From NCBI GenBank assembly GCA_035765895.1, contig DASTWL010000082.1:1-61219 (forward strand): a DNA stretch of 61,219 bases, written 5' to 3'. The notes beneath the pieces were generated by a model that saw nothing but the letters and a program-made list of their open reading frames with translations, was not told where the DNA came from and ran no database searches. Within the stretch, counting starts at the first letter, position 1; each line of letters starts with the position of its first letter. This document shows positions 37,201-46,076 of this stretch, piece after piece. A program made the position numbers and the translations under genes. Source of the stretch: Verrucomicrobiia bacterium. GTDB lineage: Bacteria > Verrucomicrobiota > Verrucomicrobiia > Limisphaerales > DSYF01.

Positions 37201-38119
37201 TCAGAACGGGGTGTGGCCGTGGCGCGATCAAGATGCCCTGTTGATCCCGCTCGAAAAGCCGTCAGCCGATCACCAGCCCGTGCCGGTGGAAATTTATTTC
37301 AGCAGCCAGGTTGGCCAGCCCGGCGCGGGCCGTTTGGATCTTTCCCTGCTCGCGCCGAAGTTCGATTTGCCGCTCGAAAACATCACCTGGCGGGTCAGTC
37401 TCAGTGAAAAGTGGCGGCTGCAGGACTGGACGGGCACGTTGCAGCTTCAGGACCAGCAGGTCGCCCCGGTGGCGGCCACGCTGGATCTGACGCATTACCT
37501 CGCGGAAGAGGCGGCGCAGCAGGCGCAAAAAACACAGCAGGCCGAGCAGATGCTTTCGCTGGGCAACACTGCGCTGGCCCAGGGCGACCCCCAGCAGGCG
37601 CGGCGGGCCTTTCAAGCGGCGTTTGGTTTGAGCGCGCATGACGACGCGTTCAATGAAGATGCGCGCGTGCAGTTGCATAACCTGAAGCTCCAGCAGGCGT
37701 TGCTTGGGCTGAGCGTGCGACAGGCGGCCGCGGCGGGCGACGCCGGCCCGCTGCTTGGCCGGTTCCGCAGCCCACGCGGCGGTCCGGAATTGAACTACAC
37801 CCAGCAGGACGCCCGGCAGATCATCGAGGCCAACTCCGCCGAGGACAACAGCGCCTACCTGCGGCTCGCGGAAAAACTCGTGCAACAACAGGACGCCGCC
37901 GTGAACAGCGCGAGCGCCATCCGCGCCAACATCCCGGCGGAAGGCCGGGTGCTGACGTTTCAACGCGCCGTGGCCGTGGATCGCGAGGCGGATTTGCACC
38001 TCGGGCTGGAGGTGCAAGCGGTGACCGCCGCCTCGTGGAGCGTAAGAGCCTTGATTCTAGGAGCAACTCTGCTGGTCCTGGGGATGGTTGGCTGGGGTGC
38101 CCGTTCGCTGCGGAGGTGA
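31217..38119 (+). CDS. Giant membrane repeat protein (2300 residues), function unknown
   Basis: Not recognised as a known family. A signal peptide (residues 1-22, LFLPMVVSAQ) leads to a beta-rich ectodomain. About five transmembrane helices cluster at ~1031-1235 and end in LLVASLLWLGTGC (Cys 1236), which looks like a lipoprotein signal within the chain. A second ectodomain (~1237-2270) follows, with a TPR-like helical part (~2095-2160, QAEQMLSLGNTALAQGDPQQ), then a C-terminal helix and basic tail. A repeat is seen about four times (near 475, 658, 1535 and 1885), with cores GLSQISPEQFP, GLTEIAPAFFP and GLAPINLEDFP leading to FRYSDP-like sequence. It begins 24 bp after the VWA gene and is surely co-transcribed. 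Confidence 0.75.
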   Translation: MKTKLGVVTLAFTLFLPMVVSAQIKLTGLKIFGVRADGTRDSSAWDTLEGGQYWGAYLFSGTAQSPKFLNGGATDDSLNPKVELKPGTYTFGFAGDSVPDPGATLELCFNDNPASRISVTAQKERPGLFSGTTTFSTGETMVTVTAMQLLSPPVDLVGPNETKPNGSLDTAGTFTLVVSSKHPSPAAPVALTDFNLVGDLGSNRAEFTLTATASVDNPKGGSLELLSGAVALTEMGAHPQWDLQVDQGRYVAVFKRAGKFALQFKFVAAVSQGGNWNRVNFRVAPGAVQPVVLQGLGADTQFAFVGAARPERRTNDFVSFLPADGTVNLAWQEARKAEEGRLFYAAEMWSQVTFSPGLMRQTGLLDFKVMQGELSQVALLLTGAGEVTRVQGSEVLGWTVEPAPSGAGVSGDATLPRRLVVRLNQPQKDAFRLQVQTQTPLGAFPQTATVMQIQPEGATRFAGYVRIVNEGAVRLEIAQASGLSQISPEQFPENDATKAAFQPTGHQRFAYRFSSPGYAVRVQADQIQPELTVSEVLAYHHGENELAIDAELELEVREAPLRELRLRIPAGFAVARLNASGLSDYFVSAPGASGEEPADPASATLRLVYGQPVTGRQVVQLRLERNQPLGETNWVLPRIEVSNARSVRGNVGVATAAGFRLSAERTQGLTEIAPAFFPGKVPNLQAAFRLSDPDWRATMHIERLPQTVQADGLHLFSIGEGVAYGSSVMNYSISGAPLAALRVELADEYFNVEFTGKDIRNWQKTTNGYLVQLQSPVAGAYTLLATYERPFKAQGETLAFTGARPLDAQSEQGYTLVVSAYQFQVKPAALSSALLPLEPGEVPAEYRLFFDAPILAAYHYNARPFDLKLALSPLVQGDSISLVVDRAALVTRISKEGQVLTDASYFLKNRGNPNLRLTLPAGLALWTARVNDAAVVPVQDGDASLIPLPQRADPNAIVKLNLKLAAKSATAQHVTVTAPSLNAPVMLAEWKLEPDAGQRLLFERGSLTPVGGVPDVSGFAQAARMAHPDHGGRLITALVSVGVLLLAGLLVWRWAAGEGVSRFSLRHLGGALIGLVAFVAAGVMLSGIFQAAADFRAVVPSDVAFLAPVQQAGSALSVTVTNLNAATAGAGWGATLLLAVAGAALWIGAWWSVSPAKKIMLGALGWTLLAWAALRLPNGLPWFLAMLILFALTRVLWPGLRRLWAVPAKATLPAGTSAPAVAALLVASLLWLGTGCAMTARDASAPSSLESVSQQIQIEDGFALVTAKLHWQTGAGRVLPLLSEPGVLTQVTYPQPALALVETVTDGRRVQQLEARRAGTYDITLHYQLHVSESSGQSTIALPTPAGLINRLAVTVTGLDVDVFSPQAVSLQRELAGSNTVAALVLAPAAQVSIGWKPRSRDVKREKAVFYAETSQLYVPAAGVIEGVHRVTLRPAQGELNELIFDVPKGATVTDVTDGSTPKNASSLVALWRFDPDTRKLRITLSQPQSRPFTVLVRSQIPAGTLPFQQSAGLLAVEQAANQIGVLGIATGNEVQLDNVTAEGLAPINLEDFPGDVTGPLATQVAGLTVRRAFRYSDPGATVSLQASPVEPDVRVETQDTLSLGEDRTVLAADAKVDISRAGIFKLSFVLPAGFDVEAISGDALSHWSESKTDAGRIITLNLRGKTLGPQQFAISLAGPGVKATRLAGAWPVPQFSLRAASKQQGTLLIVPEQGMQLQAAALDGLSLLDPQRAGIRQKGVLAFRILQAPWKLALDIEQVEPWVQVTSLQHASVSEALVKVAANLQYEIENAGLKSLRVSLPTNAGSVRFAGDLVTDFLRVPGPVENGLQAWEVKLERRIIGEHLLRVTYQTAIPEHATETVLRGVRADAVNLQRGFVTVQAGGRVQVGAEPAGTALQPTEWQSIPRTLQQGLVAAAANYTFRLADPAFALTLKLDRHEAVKLLPARVNRITFNSVISDAGVMLTQARLEMSPGDKRLLSVKLPAGAHYWFAFVNQNGVWPWRDQDALLIPLEKPSADHQPVPVEIYFSSQVGQPGAGRLDLSLLAPKFDLPLENITWRVSLSEKWRLQDWTGTLQLQDQQVAPVAATLDLTHYLAEEAAQQAQKTQQAEQMLSLGNTALAQGDPQQARRAFQAAFGLSAHDDAFNEDARVQLHNLKLQQALLGLSVRQAAAAGDAGPLLGRFRSPRGGPELNYTQQDARQIIEANSAEDNSAYLRLAEKLVQQQDAAVNSASAIRANIPAEGRVLTFQRAVAVDREADLHLGLEVQAVTAASWSVRALILGATLLVLGMVGWGARSLRR

Positions 38120-38159
38120 GGGGCCTGCCATTCTTCGCCCGGGAGTTCCGGGCGCAGGA

Positions 38160-38510
38160 TGGTGGAGGCGGCGGGAATTGAACCCGCGTCCCTGGCAAAT
38201 TTACCAGCCGCGACTACATGCTTAGCCGGAAGAAAGTCTCGACCGCCGGATAACCTTCCGACACGAATCCAACGGTCCAGTCCGCAGTAATCTCTCGGGC
38301 GAACGCCTGCCTGACTCCACGTTCAACCCATGCCTGCTGTTGCGTTCAGCCGGCGTAGCAGGTGTCCACCGGTGAACGTCGGGGCCTTAGGCCGCGAGAG
38401 CTAATTCTTCGTTAGCAACTAATGTTTGATGCGATGATTTACGAGGCCAACGCATCGTCCTCGGCATGCCGCCTCTGGCGCCTCTCCCAGGTCGAAACCG
38501 GTGCGCCCCC
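38160..38510 (-). ncRNA. ssrA: Transfer-messenger RNA (tmRNA)
   Basis: Rescues stalled ribosomes. The 5' end GGGGGCG pairs with CGCCTCC at the 3' end (6 Watson-Crick pairs and one G-U), followed by A and an encoded CCA. The 5' part has GGTTTCGACC, the usual tmRNA start. The T-arm is GCGGG-TTCAATT-CCCGC. After cgtaaatcatcg and ttagtt, the resume codon GCT opens a frame coding ANEELALAA then TAA, a good degradation tag ending in LAA-like LALAA. Length is 351 nt. It faces away from the giant gene, with the ends ~40 bp apart. Confidence 0.96.
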
Positions 38511-38670
38511 ATTAATATGCGACCGCCATATAATCAGGGCAATCGGGTGAATGGTCAAGCGAGGCATCTCCGGGCGTGGTCTCCTGATTTGAATGGTGCG
38601 CGCCGGTGTCGGAAGCCGGCCGCACCGCGCTCAACCTGCTGTGGCTGGCGCTTCACGCACGGCCGCGCCC

Positions 38671-38706
38671 AAAAAGGAAAAACGCGGCTGGTTGCCCAGC
38701 CGCGTT
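38671..38706 (-). terminator. Rho-independent terminator of groESL
   Basis: On the minus strand a perfect 11-bp stem (aacgcggctgg with ccagccgcgtt) with a 4-nt loop is followed by tttccttttt. It lies about 40 bp after the groEL stop. Confidence 0.88.
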
Positions 38707-38744
38707 GGTGATTTTCGGTTCCTCCGAATGATCTGACCGTCCGA

Positions 38745-40382
<1,638 letters not shown>

Positions 40383-40422
40383 ATTCTAGTTCTTGGTATT
40401 TTGTTAAGAGTTGAGAGACGAA

Positions 40423-40716
40423 TCAGCCCACGATGGCGAGGATGTCGTCGGAGGAGAGGAGCTTGTATTCCTTGCCTTCGATCTTGATCTCGGTGCCGCC
40501 GTATTTGGAGACGAGCACGCGGTCGCCGACCTTGACTTCGAAGGCGATCTTCTTGCCTTCGTCATCAGTCTTGCCGGTGCCGAGCACGCGGACGATGCCT
40601 TCCTGGGGTTTTTCCTTGGCGGTATCGGGGATGATGATGCCGCCCTTCTTGACTTCCTTCTCTTCGGCCGGCTCAACGAGGATCCGGTCACCGAGAGGTT
40701 TGATGTTCAGTGCCAT
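40423..40716 (-). CDS. groES: Co-chaperonin GroES
   Basis: 10-kDa lid of the GroEL chamber (97 residues). Typical sequence: [21 protein letters not shown], here within [19 protein letters not shown]. The mobile loop is [18 protein letters not shown], and the core has [18 protein letters not shown]. It precedes groEL. The 68-bp gap upstream is A/T-rich with gtttgttgttttatttgtttt, which probably holds the promoter; no HrcA site was visible. Confidence 0.97.
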   Translation of the reverse strand: MALNIKPLGDRILVEPAEEKEVKKGGIIIPDTAKEKPQEGIVRVLGTGKTDDEGKKIAFEVKVGDRVLVSKYGGTEIKIEGKEYKLLSSDDILAIVG

Positions 40717-40784
40717 GGTTTGTTGTTTTATTTGTTTTGGTTTCGTGTCGAATTAACTCCCGCCGCACGAGCAAGCGGGAAAAG

Positions 40785-41387
40785 TCAGTTTGTCTTTCCG
40801 CCATTCCTTGCTAGGGCAACAGCAGGAAATTCGTAAAAAATCTTCAATAGCATCTCGCAAAATGAGACGAGGTGTTCTGCGTCTTCACGATTCATCATCT
40901 TCACCACGTGATTCGCCTCGTTGCCGGCATCTTTGATTTGTTCGACCCAACCCTTACATGCAGGTGGGACGTGATGATTATCTGCCAAATACTCGACGTA
41001 TCGTTTGAACGTATCTCCCTCTTTAGCGCCTTTTGCGACTGCTAGGTGCATGAGAAGTTTTCTACAGCACAAAACCGCCGCTGTGTAACAACCTGCACTT
41101 GTTGCAGTGCGAGCTTCTTCATAAATCGCGTTCAGGTCTTTGTCCGAAATGTTTTTCACCGGCTCACCGAAGGAAAAACCTGGCGTCTGTTTCCCGTCAC
41201 TGCTGTCGATAAATGTTGGCCGCGAACAATGGTGGCAAACATAGATTCTTCCGAAACTGTGTCTGCTTCCGCCTTTTACGAAACTAGCAGACCAGCCGAG
41301 TGCGGAAGCCAATGGGTTGCCGCAATAGCCACACACGTAGCTAAAGCTTGGCAACCCTTGGGCTGACTGCCACTCGATGGTCGGCAT
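40785..41387 (-). CDS. DUF4145-domain protein
   Basis: A 200-residue protein with two pairs of CxxC in the first 60 residues (VCGYCGNP and VCHHCSRPTF), a likely zinc ribbon. A helical DUF4145-like region follows (SDKDLNAIYEEARTATSAGC, AAVLCCRKLLMHLAVAKGA, AGNEANHVV). DUF4145 is often found in accessory and defence-linked genes, with no settled biochemical role. GC content is visibly lower than that of groES and dnaK, between which it lies, suggesting a later insertion. It starts 16 bp after the dnaK stop in the same direction, so it may be transcribed with dnaK. Confidence 0.75.
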   Translation of the reverse strand: MPTIEWQSAQGLPSFSYVCGYCGNPLASALGWSASFVKGGSRHSFGRIYVCHHCSRPTFIDSSDGKQTPGFSFGEPVKNISDKDLNAIYEEARTATSAGCYTAAVLCCRKLLMHLAVAKGAKEGDTFKRYVEYLADNHHVPPACKGWVEQIKDAGNEANHVVKMMNREDAEHLVSFCEMLLKIFYEFPAVALARNGGKTN

Positions 41388-41403
41388 AAGTATTCGTCAG
41401 AAC

Positions 41404-43347
41404 TTACTTCTTATTCTCGTCCACGACCTCGGCGTCGATGATCGGGCCTTCGTCCTTGCCGCCCTTCTTTTCATCTTCGGGCTTGGGCGCTTCACCGCCA
41501 GGCGCGCCTTGCGCCTTACTGGCCTTGGCTTGTTCTGCCGCGGCTTTGTAAAGCTCCGCGCTCGCAGCCTGCCACGCTTCGTTCAGCTTCTCGCTGGCGC
41601 TCTTGATCGCCGCCGCATCGCTGCCCTTTAGTGCTTCCTTCACTTCGGCCACGGCCTTCTCGATCTTTTCCTTGTCGCTGCCGGAGAGTTTGTCCGCGTT
41701 GTCCTTCAGCATCTTCTCGGAGCGATAGACGGCGTTGTCGGCCTCGTTGCGCGTCTCGACCTCTTCCTTGCGCTGCTTGTCGTCCTCGGCGTGAGCCTCG
41801 GCGTCCTTGCGCATCTTCTCGATTTCGTCCTTCGAGAGGCCGCTGCTGGCGGTGATGGTGATCTTCTGCTCCTTGCCGGTGCCGAGGTCCTTCGCGTTCA
41901 CGTGCAGGATGCCGTTCGCATCAATGTCGAAGGTGACTTCGATCTGCGGCACGCCACGCGGTGCGGGCGGGATGTCGGTGAGCTGGAACTTGCCAATCGT
42001 CTTGTTGTCGCGCGCGAACTGGCGTTCGCCCTGCAACACGTGGATTTCCACGCCGGGCTGGTTGTCGCTCGCGGTGGAGAAGATTTCCGATTTGCGCGTC
42101 GGGATGGTGGTGTTGCGCTCGATGAGGCGCGTGAACACGCCGCCGAGCGTCTCGATGCCGAGCGACAGCGGGGTCACGTCGAGTAGGAGGACGTCCTTCA
42201 CTTCGCCCTTGAGCACGCCGCCCTGGATGCCGGCGCCGATGGCGACGACTTCGTCGGGGTTCACGCCCTGATGCGGCGGCTTGTTGACGAGCGTGTGCGC
42301 GGTCTCAACGACCTTCGGCATGCGGGTCATGCCGCCGACGAGCACGAGTTCGTCAATCTTGTCGGCGCTGACACCCGCGTCTGACAAGCAGGCTTTCACC
42401 GGTTTGATGGTGCGCTCGAACAGGTCGTCGCAGAGCTGCTCCATCTTGGCGCGCGTGAGCTTCGTCGCGATGTGCTTCGGCCCACTGGCGTCGGCGGTGA
42501 TAAACGGCAAATTGATTTCGTATTGCTGCGCGGAGCTGAGGGCGATCTTGGCCTTCTCGGCCTCTTCCTTGATGCGCTGGAGGGCGTCGGGCTGCTTGCG
42601 CAGATCCATGCCGTGCTCCTTCTTGAATTCATCGAGAATCCAGTCCATCAGGCGATTGTCCCAGTCGTCGCCGCCGAGGTGCGTGTCACCGTTGGTGGCC
42701 TTCACTTCAAAAACGCCGTCGCCGATTTCCAAAACGGAAATGTCGAACGTGCCGCCACCCAGGTCATACACGGCGATTTTCTCGTCTTTCTTCTTGTCGA
42801 GACCGTAAGCGAGTGAGGCGGCCGTGGGCTCGTTGATGATGCGGAGCACTTCGAGGCCCGCGATGCGGCCGGCGTCCTTTGTGGCCTGGCGCTGCGAGTC
42901 GTTGAAGTAGGCGGGCACCGTGATGACGGCTTGTGTAATCTTCTCGCCCAGGCGCGTCTCGGCGTCGGCCTTGAGCTTCTGAAGGATCATCGCGGAAATT
43001 TCGGGCGGGGTGTATTGCTTGGTCTTGCCTTCGATCTCGACCTCGACGGCGCAATCGCCATTCGACGCCTTCACGACCTTATAGGGCATCCGTTTGATCT
43101 CCTCCTGCACTTCATCAAACTTGCGGCCCATGAAACGCTTGATGGAATAGACAGTGTTACGCGAGTTGGTGACGGCCTGGCGCTTGGCCGCCTCACCGAC
43201 GAGCCGCTCGCCGCTCTTGGTGAACGCGACGACGGACGGGGTGGTGCGTTTGCCTTCCGAGTTTTCCAGAACCAACGGATCCCCGCCTTCCATCACCGCC
43301 ATGCAGGAGTTCGTTGTTCCCAAGTCAATGCCGAGCACTTTTGCCAT
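41404..43347 (-). CDS. dnaK: Chaperone DnaK (Hsp70)
   Basis: Hsp70 of 647 residues. It starts [20 protein letters not shown] and has [32 protein letters not shown]-like [20 protein letters not shown], and the substrate-binding [17 protein letters not shown]. The C-terminal tail is Gly/Glu/Lys-rich, ending [12 protein letters not shown], close to the EVVDxxK form of bacterial DnaKs. No grpE or dnaJ gene is adjacent. No CIRCE or clear heat-shock promoter was recognised in the 249 bp upstream. Confidence 0.98.
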   Translation of the reverse strand: MAKVLGIDLGTTNSCMAVMEGGDPLVLENSEGKRTTPSVVAFTKSGERLVGEAAKRQAVTNSRNTVYSIKRFMGRKFDEVQEEIKRMPYKVVKASNGDCAVEVEIEGKTKQYTPPEISAMILQKLKADAETRLGEKITQAVITVPAYFNDSQRQATKDAGRIAGLEVLRIINEPTAASLAYGLDKKKDEKIAVYDLGGGTFDISVLEIGDGVFEVKATNGDTHLGGDDWDNRLMDWILDEFKKEHGMDLRKQPDALQRIKEEAEKAKIALSSAQQYEINLPFITADASGPKHIATKLTRAKMEQLCDDLFERTIKPVKACLSDAGVSADKIDELVLVGGMTRMPKVVETAHTLVNKPPHQGVNPDEVVAIGAGIQGGVLKGEVKDVLLLDVTPLSLGIETLGGVFTRLIERNTTIPTRKSEIFSTASDNQPGVEIHVLQGERQFARDNKTIGKFQLTDIPPAPRGVPQIEVTFDIDANGILHVNAKDLGTGKEQKITITASSGLSKDEIEKMRKDAEAHAEDDKQRKEEVETRNEADNAVYRSEKMLKDNADKLSGSDKEKIEKAVAEVKEALKGSDAAAIKSASEKLNEAWQAASAELYKAAAEQAKASKAQGAPGGEAPKPEDEKKGGKDEGPIIDAEVVDENKK

Positions 43348-43596
43348 AAAATCGTTTAGTTAAAAAGTTCCGGAGTCTACCCAGCAATGGCAGTGCCGGA
43401 TTGGAAAAAACGTTCGTAAGCATTGGACAACAATGCGTTGCAAATGATTCTGAGACCTTCTTGGGGAAGTCTTTGTGAGACAAGCAGGGCCACTGTGGCG
43501 CAGTTTGCTTGGGTTTTGACACAGTTGGTGGCACAGAGGCGCGAAGGCTCATTCGCGAGGTGAAGGTTCGCGGGCGAACCGCCGGGGGCAGTCGTC

Positions 43597-44709
43597 TTAC
43601 GCCAGTCGGGTGCGGAACCGCGTGGCGGCGAGCGTGAAGACAACCAGACCCATGCCCGCCAGGATTGCGTAGTAGTGCCAGTAGTCCGCGACGGTAGCGC
43701 CGCGCAGCATGGTGGCGCGCATGAGTTCGATGAAGTAGGTCGCCGGGATGAGCGTGCTGATCCAGTAGAAGAACTCCGGCATGGTTTCGCGCGGGAAAAT
43801 GAATCCGGAGAAGAACACCGAGGGCAGGATCAGCGCCATTGTCATTTGCATCGCCTGCATCTGGTTGGCGGCCTTGGTTGAAATCAGCAGGCCGAGGCTC
43901 AGCAACGTGAAGACAAACAACAGCGTGGCCAGAAACAGCGCCGGCACATCGCCGCGGATGGGAATTTGAAAGATCCAGCGCGCCACCACAAAAATGCACG
44001 TGGCCATCGTCATTGCGACGACCAGGTAAGGCGTCAGCTTGCCGAGCATGAGACCGGAACGGGACAGCGGCGCGACGAGCAGGTTTTCGAGCGTGCCCTT
44101 TTCGCGTTCCCGCACCATGGCCAGCGCGGTGGCAAACACGGTGGCGATTTGCAGCGCCAGACCCATGACTCCCGGCACGAAGAAATTCGCGCTCTTCATC
44201 GTCGGGTTGTAGAGCATCTGCGGGCGGACTTCGATGGGCTGCTCACGCCGGCCGGTTTCACCCAGCAGCGTGACCAGCGAATCTCGCATGGCAATGCCCA
44301 TTGACGTTTGCAGGGCCTGCAGGGCCACGGTGGAGCTGGAGCCGTCAATCAGCACCTGCACCTGGGCGCCGCGACCGGCGCGCAATCGCCGCGTGAAGTC
44401 CGGCGGAATCTCCAGACCGACATATGCGCGGCCCTGCCGGATGGCGGCTTCGAGTTCCGTCACGTCCCGCACCTCGCCGACGATGCGGAATGTGCTCGTG
44501 TTCTTGAAGTCCTCGACCAGCTGGCGGCTTTCAACCGATCGGTCCTGGTCGAGCAGCACGGTGGCCATGTGCTTCACGTCGTTGTCCAGCGCGTAGCCGA
44601 ACGCGATGATTTGCAGCAACGGCGGGAAGAACATGAAGAACAGCGTCGTTGGATCACGAAACATGGTCGTGAATTCCTTGAGCATGATGGCCGTGTAACC
44701 GCGAAACAT
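43597..44709 (-). CDS. ABC-2 type efflux permease (YbhS/YhhJ-like)
   Basis: Membrane subunit of 370 residues, in the family of drug or polymer exporters that pair with a HlyD-type adaptor. One helix lies near the N-terminus (TLFFMFFPPLLQIIAFGYAL). A large periplasmic loop follows (about residues 45-170), then five helices with the ABC-2 marks EREKGTLENLLVAPLSRSG and FFSGFIFPRETMPEFF. ATG 44709 lies 2 bp after the ATPase stop. It is the last gene of a four-gene operon. Substrate is unknown. Confidence 0.9.
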   Translation of the reverse strand: MFRGYTAIMLKEFTTMFRDPTTLFFMFFPPLLQIIAFGYALDNDVKHMATVLLDQDRSVESRQLVEDFKNTSTFRIVGEVRDVTELEAAIRQGRAYVGLEIPPDFTRRLRAGRGAQVQVLIDGSSSTVALQALQTSMGIAMRDSLVTLLGETGRREQPIEVRPQMLYNPTMKSANFFVPGVMGLALQIATVFATALAMVREREKGTLENLLVAPLSRSGLMLGKLTPYLVVAMTMATCIFVVARWIFQIPIRGDVPALFLATLLFVFTLLSLGLLISTKAANQMQAMQMTMALILPSVFFSGFIFPRETMPEFFYWISTLIPATYFIELMRATMLRGATVADYWHYYAILAGMGLVVFTLAATRFRTRLA

Positions 44710-44711
44710 AA

Positions 44712-45650
44712 TCAGCTCCGGCTCTCCGCCTCCCGGGCGGTCAGGGTCACGAACACATCCTCGAGCGACGGCGCGATGGGACGGATGTCCGCGCCATGAA
44801 TGCCGGCCCCGGCCAGGCGTTGGGTGATCGCGGCGTCGCTGACGTCCGCGTCGAGCAGCAGATGCATCGACTGCCCGAACACCGTGGCGCTGCGCACGCC
44901 GGGCTGCCGTCGCACGGCCTGCAAGCCGACCGTGACGTGGTCGCACGTGACATCCAGCCGGCGTGTGCCGGACGGATTCACCTCCGGCAGCTGCTTCAAA
45001 TCATCGGGCTCGCCGCACACGATGAGTTTCGAGAGATAAATGTAGCCGACGTGCGAACAACGCTCGGCCTCGTCCATGTAATGCGTCGTCACGAAGAGCG
45101 TGATGCCCTGCCCGGAAAATTCGAACAACAAATCCCACAACTCGCGGCGGGCCACCGGGTCAATGCCGGCCGTGGGTTCGTCGAGAAACAACACCGAGGG
45201 CTGATGCATCAGGCAGCACGCCATGGCCAGGCGTTGCCGCCAGCCGCCCGAAAGCAGCGCCGCGCGCCGGTCAAGGTAAGGGTCGAGGTGCGTCAACGCG
45301 ATGAGTTCATCCATGCGCTGTCGGAGCACGGCCCCCTTCATGCCGTAGAGCCGGCCATAAAACCGCAGGTTTTCCTTCACTGTCAGCTCATCATAGAGCG
45401 AAAACTTCTGCGACATGTAGCCAATGGTGCCCTTCAACTGTTCGGTTTCACGGGCCACGTCGTGTCCGGCGATGCGCGCCTGGCCGCCGCTCGGCGCCAG
45501 GATGCCGCAGAGCATGCGAATGACCGTGGACTTGCCCGAGCCGTTCGGCCCGAGGAACCCGAAGATCGCGCCCTTGCCGACCGAAAAACTCACGTCGTCC
45601 ACCGCCGTGAAGTGGCCGAAGCGTTTCGTGAGGTTTTGGACGGAGATCAT
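44712..45650 (-). CDS. ABC transporter ATPase (efflux)
   Basis: A 312-residue ATPase with Walker A GPNGSGKST, Q-loop YMSQKFSLYDELTV, signature LLSGGWRQRLAMA, Walker B VLFLDEPTAGIDP and H-loop VTTHYMDEAERC. The sequence GYMSQKFSLYDELTVKENL is typical of YbhF/DrrA-type exporters. The C-terminal extension holds the ~90-residue domain common in this group (TFVTLTAREAESRS-like end). It overlaps the small membrane gene upstream by 4 bp and pairs with the permease downstream. Confidence 0.93.
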   Translation of the reverse strand: MISVQNLTKRFGHFTAVDDVSFSVGKGAIFGFLGPNGSGKSTVIRMLCGILAPSGGQARIAGHDVARETEQLKGTIGYMSQKFSLYDELTVKENLRFYGRLYGMKGAVLRQRMDELIALTHLDPYLDRRAALLSGGWRQRLAMACCLMHQPSVLFLDEPTAGIDPVARRELWDLLFEFSGQGITLFVTTHYMDEAERCSHVGYIYLSKLIVCGEPDDLKQLPEVNPSGTRRLDVTCDHVTVGLQAVRRQPGVRSATVFGQSMHLLLDADVSDAAITQRLAGAGIHGADIRPIAPSLEDVFVTLTAREAESRS

Positions 45651-46072
45651 GGGGTTCGTCCAGTTACGGAGTTCGTTTTTAGGAGAGCACGAACTGTATC
45701 GACATTAATGGACTGGCGGTTCGCTCCGGGCGCATAGATTATCACAGGACGTGAGATGTCGCCGGAATCCGCTGTCCAGCCGATGAATCGGCCGCTTGAA
45801 TCAAAAGCATACGCGGCGGGGCCAGATGCCAACCAGCGGCCAGGCGGACCGGACAGTTGATAATAAACTTCGTTGCTGACCGTGATTTTCCACGCCCTTT
45901 TCGGATCCGGCTTCCAGGCAAGGAATGAGTGCAAATCCACCACCGTTACGGGTGGCTTTGCGCGGGGCATGTAATAAAGGAGATCAGGAAGAAACGAAGC
46001 CGCAAGGAGTAAAGTCATCACAACAATTGTGATGATTGCCATCTTAATCAGCCTCCAAAGCTTTTTCATCAT
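45647..46072 (-). CDS. Small membrane-anchored hypothetical protein
   Basis: Not recognised. The 141-residue product has one N-terminal hydrophobic segment (residues ~8-30, IITIVVMTLLLAASFLPDLL), then a periplasmic-looking domain with YYQLSGPPGRWLASGPAAYA and DSSGRFIGWTADSGD. It is inserted between the HlyD-type adaptor (4 bp downstream of its stop) and the ATPase (4-bp overlap), so it belongs to the efflux operon. ATG 46072 or 46069 is preferred to a start that would overlap the adaptor gene. GC is slightly lower than its neighbours. It may be an accessory factor of the exporter. Confidence 0.65.
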   Translation of the reverse strand: MMKKLWRLIKMAIITIVVMTLLLAASFLPDLLYYMPRAKPPVTVVDLHSFLAWKPDPKRAWKITVSNEVYYQLSGPPGRWLASGPAAYAFDSSGRFIGWTADSGDISRPVIIYAPGANRQSINVDTVRALLKTNSVTGRTP

Positions 46073-46076
46073 GCGT

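Noticed and set aside
38160-38235. tRNA gene
   Set aside because: The acceptor and T-arm look like a tRNA 3' half, but the 5' half lies 270 nt away; it is the tmRNA.
40717-40784. CIRCE/HrcA operator before groES
   Set aside because: Neither ttagcactc nor its inverse with a 9-bp gap is present here, nor upstream of dnaK.
43348-43596. Heat-shock sigma promoter upstream of dnaK
   Set aside because: A cttgtct...ccccaag pair could be read on the minus strand, but the spacing and -35 are poor.
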